DNA from: Phocaeicola sp.
GTDB taxonomy: Bacteria > Bacteroidota > Bacteroidia > Bacteroidales > Bacteroidaceae
Assembly: GCA_020026175.1 (NCBI GenBank)
Contig: JAHHQV010000030.1
Location: forward strand, 1-30,737
Direction: 5' to 3'
Length of the DNA stretch: 30,737 nt
Made by a program: the position numbers and the translations under genes
In this document: positions 24,445 to 30,737 of the stretch, one piece after another
Layout of the letters: every line of letters begins with the position of its first letter
Position numbering within the stretch: position 1 is the stretch's first letter
Notes under the pieces: generated by a model
What the model saw: only the letters and a program-made list of their open reading frames with translations
Databases searched by the model: none
What the model was told of the DNA's origin: nothing

Positions 24445-25063
24445 ATGTATAGGTGCCATAATTTTGAAGAACGATTACTGATCGTCAGTCGTTTAGTCTC
24501 AGGTGAGTCTCTAGGGTCTTTGTGCAGAGAATTCCAAATACACAAGGATATGATTCGTCAGTGGAATTGACTTGAACTAGAAAAAGTTGACAGTTTTGAT
24601 GTACATAAAAGAGAAGAAATAACGAAACAGTCAACAACTAGAATTCGAAAGGCTTTTCGAGATCCAGTTACTGGAGAAAAATCGTATGTATGGGTAGACA
24701 AAATCACCTGTCGCTATGACGAGTTTGAAAAAGGTCCTATCATTGTGGAGTTTTTAAAAGGAACTCTCAATGCAGAGGAATTCGTCGAGAAATATCATAT
24801 TTGCTCCGTCCAAATACTTTATGCATGGGTTGGTAAATTCTTAACTCAACAAGAATCTGTATCTTTGTCGGAACAAAATGATATAGATATGCCAGATAAA
24901 GTAAAGATGACCAGATAAAGGAATTGAAAGAGGAACTTAAAAAACTCAAAAAGAGGCTGAAATGCAGAAACTACGTGCAAAAGCCTATGACAAGATGATT
25001 GATTTGGCAGAGGAACTTTACTTATCTTTTTCCCTTGCTGAAATAGTATATTCTGTTGGATAG
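24445..25063 (+). pseudogene. Decayed IS3-type orfA (transposase N-terminal protein)
   Basis: Translation from ATG 24445 gives a helix-turn-helix start (FEERLLIVSRLVSGESLGSL, then IHKDMIRQW), interrupted by TGA at 24568-24570. The frame then continues through a second HTH-like part (FEKGPIIVEFLKGTLNAEEF, YAWVGKFL) to TAA at 24916-24918. After frameshifts, a Lys/Glu-rich helix (KELKEELKKLKK) and AKAYDKMIDLAEELY remain, the usual leucine-zipper-like C-terminus of IS3-family OrfA. OrfB (the DDE transposase) is missing. At least one nonsense change and one or two frameshifts make this non-functional. The stop positions are read directly; IS3-family membership is inferred from domain order. Confidence 0.65.
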
Positions 25064-25092
25064 CTCTTAAGAATTTACCTCACTCAAGTTAC

Positions 25093-25160
25093 GGATTTAA
25101 AATCCAACCTATAATAAATGCATAAAAAAGGCTTTGAGTATTTCTGTATATAACAGAAAT
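25093..25160. repeat. Two short palindromes upstream of the IS4-type transposase
   Basis: GGATTT-A-AAATCC (25093-25105) and ATTTCTG-N7-CAGAAAT (25140-25146 with 25154-25160) lie between the IS3 relic and the transposase ORF. They probably belong to the left part of the IS4-type element; its exact boundary could not be fixed. Confidence 0.4.
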
Positions 25161-25208
25161 TTAGTAATTTAGAAGTGACCAAACGAATAAATACTAAACC
25201 TCAAAGCC

Positions 25209-26126
25209 ATGAGCAAAAATACTAATATTCCATCAGAAATCTGTAATTTATTCAATAAAAATCGTCTTCCGCTCGTTGTTTCTACCTTTAACAAGCTTGT
25301 GGAATCTCTACATCTGGGTAATGCTGACCTCGGAGGTCGTAAACGTGAAAATTGCCAGCTCACCAATCTGCAGGTGTTCCAGCTTCTTGTTCTCATGCCA
25401 TTTTTTTCAGTGGTCAATGCCTTCAATTATTCAGGCTCAGTCTTAAGTAGAATGTTCGGAGGTAAAAAGGACATGCTATATTCCTTCATGTCTCAAGACA
25501 ATATAGACTGGCGCAATATCATCTACCGCATAACAGTAAAACTGATTTCAAATGTAACCTGTCGGCAGGACTATAGGAAGAGTACATTGCCTTCAGTCCT
25601 GATAGCTGATGACACAGACCTTCCCAAGTCAGGTCTGCATATAGAGTCTATCGGAAAGATCTTTTCCCATGTGCACCAGAGCTGCATTTTGGGTTATAAG
25701 ATGCTTGCACTCTGCTGGAGTGATGGCCGCAGTCAGTTTATTCTTGACGCCTCGCTTCATGGAGAAACAGGAAAAGTCGAGGGAAAGGAGCAAGGACTGA
25801 CCGCAAAGCAAAGAGAGGCAAGATACCAACGTAAGCGGGATGAGGATTCCTGTTCAGCCAAGCGGAAAAATGAATATTTCATGGGCAAGGGCGAGAAACT
25901 TATTGAGATGGTCAAAAGATGCATACGTGCCAGGATACCTTTCGATTACTTACTGGTAGACAGCTGGTTCACATGCAAGGGGCTCGTAAAATTTGTCTGT
26001 CATTCACACAGGAGATTTCATCTGCTGGGAAATCCTATCAAACAAGAATGTTATGATAGAATAAAAAACAAAGGCAATTACAACAAATACAGTCATGATG
26101 TCACTATTTTAATACGGAATAGTTAA
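25209..26126 (+). pseudogene. IS4-family transposase, 3'-truncated
   Basis: A 305-codon open frame whose first roughly 274 residues read as a Bacteroidales IS4-family DDE transposase: SVLIADDTDLPKSG (D134/D135, first catalytic Asp), GKVEGKEQGLTAKQR insertion region and FDYLLVDSWFTCKG (D251, second Asp). After HLLG at 271-274 the sequence becomes Lys/Asn-rich and ends at a TAA, without the C-terminal Y-(2)-R-(3)-E-(6)-K motif that supplies the third catalytic residue. Family members are usually over 400 aa, so about a third is missing and the element should be immobile by itself. The junction near 26030 marks a deletion or a later insertion. Confidence 0.78.
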
Positions 26127-26243
26127 TGTATTTTTGGTTACTCTGCATAAATAGAGTGATGCTATTATAAAAACAGTGTTGTTTGTATATTAAATTTTAT
26201 AATCTGGGTATCATTTTTGTAAACAATGGATTGAAGTGAAAAT

Positions 26244-26274
26244 TTTGTAATTCATTCATTTTTTTATAACTTTG
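26244..26274 (+). promoter_or_regulatory. Strong Bacteroides-type promoter upstream of engB
   Basis: TTTG (26244-26247), exactly 19 nt, TAACTTTG (26267-26274). Transcription would start near 26281, leaving a leader of about 230 nt before engB. The AT-rich gap 26127-26512 holds this promoter and the short uORF and otherwise shows no gene. Confidence 0.72.
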
Positions 26275-26372
26275 AAGCCAAATTAAGCAGTTTATATAAT
26301 ATATAAAAGTAAACATTTTTAATACTAACCAATTCAATATACAATTCCTTTACATTATATTCATTATCATTT

Positions 26373-26465
26373 ATGGCACATTTTTTTATTCCATATTCTA
26401 TTTATAAATCAAGTTTTATCGGATTATGTAATGGTGCATATAATCATGATATAGAAAAGGTATAA
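26373..26465 (+). CDS. Possible 30-codon upstream ORF in the engB leader
   Basis: ATG at 26373 opens a 30-codon frame (beginning MAHFFIPYSI, ending HDIEKV) and stops at TAA 26463-26465, 47 nt before engB. It lies wholly inside the leader predicted from the promoter at 26244-26274. No good ribosome binding site and no family resemblance, so coding status is uncertain; it could be a regulatory uORF or chance. Confidence 0.25.
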   Translation: MAHFFIPYSIYKSSFIGLCNGAYNHDIEKV

Positions 26466-26512
26466 TATCAGTAAAAGGAATTTCACATAACAAATCAAGA
26501 CTATCAAGTTAT

Positions 26513-27109
26513 ATGGAAATAAAAAGTGCAGTTTTTAAAATAAGCAGCTCAAGAGCTGACATGTGTCCTAAGTCGGATATTCCTGAATATGCTTTTATTG
26601 GACGCTCTAATGTAGGCAAGTCAAGCCTCATCAATATGCTTACCAAAAAGTCTAAGCTGGCCATGACATCTTCTACACCAGGAAAGACCCTTCTAATTAA
26701 TCATTTTCTAATAAATGATGAATGGTTTCTGGTGGATCTACCTGGATATGGTTATGCTCAGAGGGGAAAGAAGATGATGGAAAAAATAAAAAATCTGATA
26801 GAATATTATGTATTGGAAAGAGAACAGCTGACATGTCTTTTTGTGCTGGTAGACAGCAGGCACGAACCTCAGACTATAGACCTTGAGTTTATTGAATGGT
26901 TGGGAGAAAACGGTGTACCTTTTGCCATGATTTTCACAAAGGCTGACAAGCAGACTATAGGCAAGACAAAACAGAATGTAAACAATTATCTGAACAAGCT
27001 GAAAGAACAATGGGAAGAACTGCCTCCTTATTTTGTGTCTTCTTCTGAAAAAGGTACTGGCAGAGATGAAATTCTGGACTATATAGACAGTATAAACAAG
27101 AATTTGTAG
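26513..27109 (+). CDS. engB: EngB/YihA ribosome-assembly GTPase
   Basis: A 198-aa TrmE-Era-type GTPase needed for late 50S subunit assembly in the cytoplasm; usually essential. G1 GRSNVGKSS (30-38), G2 region TSSTPGKT (52-59), G3 DLPGYG (75-80), G4 TKAD (142-145), G5 SSSEKG (176-181). The length is typical. The start at 26513 is supported by the usual short N-terminus before strand 1 (KSAVFKISSS). The leader is long and AT-rich, with a consensus promoter some 240 nt upstream. The IS4 remnant ends about 390 nt upstream, outside the predicted transcription unit. Confidence 0.95.
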   Translation: MEIKSAVFKISSSRADMCPKSDIPEYAFIGRSNVGKSSLINMLTKKSKLAMTSSTPGKTLLINHFLINDEWFLVDLPGYGYAQRGKKMMEKIKNLIEYYVLEREQLTCLFVLVDSRHEPQTIDLEFIEWLGENGVPFAMIFTKADKQTIGKTKQNVNNYLNKLKEQWEELPPYFVSSSEKGTGRDEILDYIDSINKNL

Positions 27110-27233
27110 GGTATGACGGCTAGCAGATAAGAAAGCTATAATATCAAACCTATTATTTACAACTAGAGGAAAAGTAATCCTTCAAAAATCATTTACCTAA
27201 CAAAACAATTATGTTTATTAACAATTATAACTT

Positions 27234-29465
27234 ATGAAGAAAATCTTTACTTATTTATGTTTTCTCCTTCCTGCAGTAAGCGGATTTGCACAAGAACCGG
27301 CGGATTATGTCAATCCGTTCATAGGTACTACAAACTACGGAACCTGTAACCCTGGAGCTATATGCCCCAATGGTTTAATGTCTGTAGTGCCTTTCAATGT
27401 CATGGGCTCGTCAGACAACAAATATGACAAGGATTCCCGATGGTGGTCTACCCCATACGAAAACACCAACAGTTATTTCACAGGTCTGTCACACGTAAAT
27501 CTGAGTGGTGTGGGATGTCCGGAAATGGGCTCACTTATACTTATGCCTACCACTGGCGAACTTGACGTTGACTTCACAAAATACGGAAGTAAGTATAAAG
27601 ACGAGACAGCCACTCCGGGATACTACAGTATCTTCCTTACAAAATACAACATCAAGGCTGAAGCTACTGCTACATTGAGGAGTGGACTGACGCGTTTCAC
27701 TTTCCCTGCCGGGAAAAGCAACATTATGCTTAATCTGGGTGAAGGCCTTACAAATGAAACAGGTGCTTTCTTGAGAAGAATCAGCGATACAGAAATTGAG
27801 GGAATGAGAATGCTAGGTACTTTCTGTTACAATCCTCAAGCTGTTTTCCCTATCTATTTCGTGATGAAAATAAACAAGAAACCTGAGGCTACAGGATACT
27901 GGAAAAAACAGCCAGAAATGAAAGGAGTGGAAGCCCAATGGGATGCATATAGCGGAAAATACAAATTATACAATAATTACAACAGAGAAATTGCCGGAAA
28001 TGATATAGGTGCATGGTTTACTTTCAATACAGCAGAAAATGAAGAGGTTGAGGTAGCTATGGGTGTCTCTTTTGTAAGCATGGATAATGCAAGAGAAAAT
28101 CTTGAAAAAGAACAGCAAGGACGCCATTTTTCAGAAATACAGAAAGAGGCAAGAAACAATTGGAACAGCCATTTGGGAAGAATAAAAGTAGAAGGTGGAA
28201 CTGATGACCAGAAGTCTGTTTTCTATACTGGTTTATATCACGCACTTATACATCCTAACATTCTACAGGATGTGAACGGTGAATACCCTGCTATGGAAAC
28301 AGGAAAAACAATGACGACAAAAGGAAACAGATATACCGTATATTCGTTATGGGACACTTACAGAAATCTTCACCAGCTCATGACTCTTGTTTATCCTGAG
28401 AAACAAATTGAAATGGTAAGGACTATGGTAGACATGTATAAAGAGCATGGATGGATGCCTAAATGGGAACTTTACGGAAGGGAGACACTTACTATGGAAG
28501 GTGACCCAAGTTTGCCGGTAATAGTTGATACATGGAAAAAAGGACTAAAAGATTTCGACATTGAAACTGCATACGAAGCTATGTACAAAAGTGCAACAAC
28601 ACCAGGAATGCAAAACCTGATGCGCCCAGATATAGACGATTATATAAGCAAAGGGTATGTCCCTTTGATGGAGCAGTATGACAACTCTGTATCGCATGCA
28701 CTGGAATATTATATTGCTGATTATTCTCTTTATACACTTGCCAAAGAACTTGGGAAGAAAGAAGATGCAAAAATGTTCTACGACCGCTCAATGGGGTACA
28801 AGAAATATTACTGCAAGGAGTTTGGGACATTGCGCCCTAAGCTCCCTAACGGTGAATTCTATTCTCCATTCGATCCTAAACAGGGAGAAAACTTCGAGCC
28901 TAGCCCTGGTTTCCACGAAGGTAACTCATGGAACTATACTTTCTTTGTTCCACATGATATAAAAGGACTTGCAAAAATGATGGGTGGACAGAAAAAGTTT
29001 GTAAACAAGCTTCAGATGGTTTTCGACAAGGGATATTACGATCCTGCCAACGAACCTGATATTGCTTATCCTTATCTGTTCAGCTACTTCAAGGGTGAAG
29101 AATGGCGTACACAAAAACTGGTGAAAGAATTGCTTGCAAAACATTTCACTAACACTCCTGGAGGTATACCAGGCAATGATGATGCTGGAACTATGTCTGC
29201 ATGGGCTATATTCAGCATGATGGGACTGTATCCCGACTGTCCGGGTGTTCCTGAATATACCCTTACAACTCCTACCTTCGACAAGGTGACAATAACTCTT
29301 AATCCTGATTTCTATTCTCAGAAGGAACTGGTGATAGAAGTGGCAAACAAAGATTCGGATTCAGACTATATCAATAAGATAGAGATGAACGGCAAGAAAT
29401 GTGGTTACAGAGTCAATCACAACGATCTTGTGAAAGCTGGAAAAATTACTATCTACAAGAAATAG
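27234..29465 (+). CDS. Secreted GH92 alpha-mannosidase
   Basis: A 743-aa glycoside hydrolase family 92 exo-alpha-mannosidase, a calcium-dependent inverting enzyme that trims mannose from N-glycans or yeast mannan. Signal peptide 1-19 (MKKIFTYLCF start, cleavage after GFA; no lipobox), so periplasmic. The N-terminal beta-sandwich begins YVNPFIGTTNYG and includes PGAICPNGLMSVVP; the catalytic (alpha/alpha)6 domain has ALIHPNI, YSLWDTYR, HEGNSWNYTFFVPHD and the hallmark PGNDDAGTMSAWAIF, whose Asp residues provide the catalytic base. The Glu in HEGN is the likely general acid. Linkage specificity cannot be read reliably by eye. Monocistronic, closed by the terminator at 29574-29625; no SusC/D or regulator adjoins it. 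27110-27233 shows no consensus promoter. Confidence 0.93.
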   Translation: MKKIFTYLCFLLPAVSGFAQEPADYVNPFIGTTNYGTCNPGAICPNGLMSVVPFNVMGSSDNKYDKDSRWWSTPYENTNSYFTGLSHVNLSGVGCPEMGSLILMPTTGELDVDFTKYGSKYKDETATPGYYSIFLTKYNIKAEATATLRSGLTRFTFPAGKSNIMLNLGEGLTNETGAFLRRISDTEIEGMRMLGTFCYNPQAVFPIYFVMKINKKPEATGYWKKQPEMKGVEAQWDAYSGKYKLYNNYNREIAGNDIGAWFTFNTAENEEVEVAMGVSFVSMDNARENLEKEQQGRHFSEIQKEARNNWNSHLGRIKVEGGTDDQKSVFYTGLYHALIHPNILQDVNGEYPAMETGKTMTTKGNRYTVYSLWDTYRNLHQLMTLVYPEKQIEMVRTMVDMYKEHGWMPKWELYGRETLTMEGDPSLPVIVDTWKKGLKDFDIETAYEAMYKSATTPGMQNLMRPDIDDYISKGYVPLMEQYDNSVSHALEYYIADYSLYTLAKELGKKEDAKMFYDRSMGYKKYYCKEFGTLRPKLPNGEFYSPFDPKQGENFEPSPGFHEGNSWNYTFFVPHDIKGLAKMMGGQKKFVNKLQMVFDKGYYDPANEPDIAYPYLFSYFKGEEWRTQKLVKELLAKHFTNTPGGIPGNDDAGTMSAWAIFSMMGLYPDCPGVPEYTLTTPTFDKVTITLNPDFYSQKELVIEVANKDSDSDYINKIEMNGKKCGYRVNHNDLVKAGKITIYKK

Positions 29466-29573
29466 TTCCAAACATAAAGGAATATGATAATAAAAAAACT
29501 CTTCTAAAGTCTGACTTTGTATTCAATATTTGCAAGAAGAATCTATTTCCATTACAAACAATATTACTATTTA

Positions 29574-29625
29574 TTTAATATCTGATTCTTGCTGAATTTC
29601 CGCAAAAATCAGATATTAAATTTTT
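29574..29625 (+). terminator. Intrinsic terminator of the GH92 gene
   Basis: Perfect 14-bp stem, TTTAATATCTGATT (29574-29587) with AATCAGATATTAAA (29607-29620), 19-nt loop, followed by T5 on the plus strand. It lies between the GH92 stop and the convergent minus-strand ORF ending at 29624 and may limit read-through both ways. Confidence 0.78.
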
Positions 29626-29842
29626 ATACTATAAATTCAGGTAGCAACAGTATTTCCTTTTCCGGACTAACTTTAATCGATACAACCTGATTTTCAGAAA
29701 GTGTGCAAGGAAATATTTGTGTTTCTCCAGAACTCAAAAACAATGTCTTTTCATTCAATTCCTTTTGGGTGTTTTCCCAATCGAATACTACAAATATTCC
29801 CTTTCTGAATACTTCAGAGCAATTTTTCTTATTGTTTGTCAA
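29624..29842 (-). CDS. Small hypothetical protein with TTG start
   Basis: A 72-codon frame starting at a TTG two bases after the TAA of the frame upstream (29845-30324), so translation would be coupled. The product is cytoplasmic, with alternating hydrophobic and polar residues (KGIFVVFDWENTQKE, QVVSIKVSPEKEILLL) that suggest a small beta-rich domain. Not recognised. The open frame is intact but its upstream companions are damaged, so it may be the surviving tail of a decayed operon, or part of a longer gene split by a frameshift. Confidence 0.45.
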   Translation of the reverse strand: MTNNKKNCSEVFRKGIFVVFDWENTQKELNEKTLFLSSGETQIFPCTLSENQVVSIKVSPEKEILLLPEFIV

Positions 29843-29844
29843 GT

Positions 29845-30324
29845 TTAACCCTTTATCGTCGAACTTATAGACCAGTCAGAGCCATGATCTTTTAAAGTAT
29901 ATGTACTACCATAACTAATTGTTTCCTTCCCAATCAGTCTTCCAACAAGTATATCTGCATTAGTATAAGGATTGCGTTTATAAATCGGTTCATCGGTTTT
30001 TGAGTCACTTTCCGTTCTCAACCGGCATGCATTGATCATGCCTTTCAGTAGTTTGTCCTTAACCAGCGGAAAGGTAGAAACGGATGATTTGCTTTCCATC
30101 CAGTATCCGTGTTTCCTCGCATATCCGTTGATACATTTCTTCCCGTCACAATCATTATCAGGATTCTTACCACTACCACATTCGTATATCTGCTTTTTGC
30201 CTTTTATTCTCTCGCCGCATTCCGTTGCATCGAAACTGTAATATAGATACTCAAAATGAAGCTGAAGGAAATATTCAAAACTACGGCTTGAAAAAGCAAT
30301 ATTTACCTTTCCCCATATATTATC
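29845..30324 (-). pseudogene. Unrecognised small gene, probably frameshifted near its start
   Basis: The frame is open for 159 codons but lacks a start codon before the internal ATG at 30099. Codons upstream of that ATG look genuine (FSSRSFEYFLQLHFEYLYY, then Cys-rich CGSGKNPDNDCDGKKC). An ATG at 30314 falls one base out of frame; removing one G from the GG at 30306-30307 would join it to give MGKVNIAFSSRSF. A single-base insertion, or a sequencing error, is therefore likely. The C-terminal part reads GRLIGKETISYGSTYTLKDH and ends in SSTIKG. No family recognised. Confidence 0.5.
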
Positions 30325-30583
30325 TTATTGGCCTCGGCCATGGCTTCCTCATGTTTAGGATGCGTATATTGCCCAAGATTAATCCACTCCTTCAGACATG
30401 ATTTTTCTGGCATACAAGACCCATTTTAATGGTGGAACACCGGTTATAACTTCATCTTCAGCAACATCTTTCTGCCCATCGGACTTGACTTTACGTTTCT
30501 TCCCTTTATAGTTTCCGCTTCAGCATCTTCAACTGGTATATTAGGCTGAGGAATGTAATCAGTAACTTTGTTGCATCAAATTT
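30303..30583 (-). pseudogene. Unrecognised gene fragment with frameshifts
   Basis: Three frames must be joined to read a plausible protein: KVTDYIPQPNIPVEDAEAE, then KGKKRKVKSDGQKDVAEDE to GVPPLKW, then SCMPEKSCLKEWINLGQY to NKIIYGER, stop at 30303-30305. The second break is explained by one extra G in the GGG at 30420-30422; the first lies near 30500-30525. Upstream of about 30583 the reading stops making sense, so the 5' end is lost. The stop lies a few bases past the out-of-frame ATG (30314) of the next gene, so the two genes overlapped. Family not recognised. Confidence 0.45.
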
Positions 30584-30618
30584 TCGTAAACATAAATCCT
30601 CAATATAAATCATAAAAA

Positions 30619-30650
30619 TTTGAGCAAATCAAAGGGTGTCCTTATATTTG
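30619..30650 (+). promoter_or_regulatory. Bacteroides-type promoter reading off the right edge
   Basis: TTTG (30619-30622), 20 nt, TATATTTG (30643-30650): a close match to the consensus, with transcription starting near 30657. A frame in phase with GTG 30636 is open to the window end (reading HPTYLLSLKVYQATVYYLEC at the edge), but the only nearby ATG (30673) is out of that frame and stops after 9 codons, so the gene it drives is not identified. Confidence 0.6.
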
Positions 30651-30737
30651 AAAAGACCAAAACTCAAATATAATGAACATCCTACTTATCTATTATCATT
30701 AAAGGTATATCAAGCAACAGTATATTACTTGGAATGT

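Overview
The window looks like a low-GC chromosomal segment of a gut Bacteroidales (Bacteroides/Phocaeicola/Prevotella-like). The evidence is the protein families (type II PNGase F, GH92 mannosidase, Bacteroidetes-type AddAB, DUF1847, DUF3805/DUF3806), weak ribosome binding sites, and several promoters of the Bacteroides form TTTG-N19/20-TAnnTTTG. No rRNA, tRNA, CRISPR array or SusC/D pair was seen.

Layout. 313-2019 (-) encodes a secreted PNGase F-like N-glycan amidase; a DnaQ-type exonuclease diverges from it (2246-2770, +). 3026-5854 (-) is a compact three-gene operon: a membrane steroid 5-alpha-reductase homologue, an Old-Yellow-Enzyme/BaiCD-like flavin reductase and a short-chain dehydrogenase. 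This is the set of activities (5AR, 5BR, 3beta-HSDH) described for gut Bacteroidales that turn 3-oxo-delta4 bile acids into allo/iso forms such as isoallolithocholic acid, and it is the most notable content of the window. 6292-18687 (-) is a DNA-repair block: DUF1847 protein, SbcC, SbcD, a small lipoprotein, AddB and AddA, so both SbcCD and AddAB double-strand-end processing enzymes lie side by side. 18988-21584 (-) holds clpS-clpA (N-end-rule adaptor and unfoldase). 21662-24373 (+) holds a DUF3805/DUF3806 protein and an ABC-F ATPase.

24401-26126 is a scar of mobile DNA: a decayed IS3-type orfA and a 3'-truncated IS4-family transposase. After it come engB (ribosome-assembly GTPase, with a long leader and a possible 30-codon uORF) and a secreted GH92 alpha-mannosidase (+). 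The right end (29624-30583, -) is a chain of small, frameshifted unrecognised genes, followed by a strong Bacteroides-type promoter reading off the window.

Besides genes, the intergenic regions hold several perfect or near-perfect dyads: terminators, two uninterpreted palindromes upstream of addA, a 21-bp tandem repeat, and a promoter-terminator unit at 11702-11801 with no ORF that is a good small-RNA candidate. Functional calls come from motifs read by eye; no database search was run.
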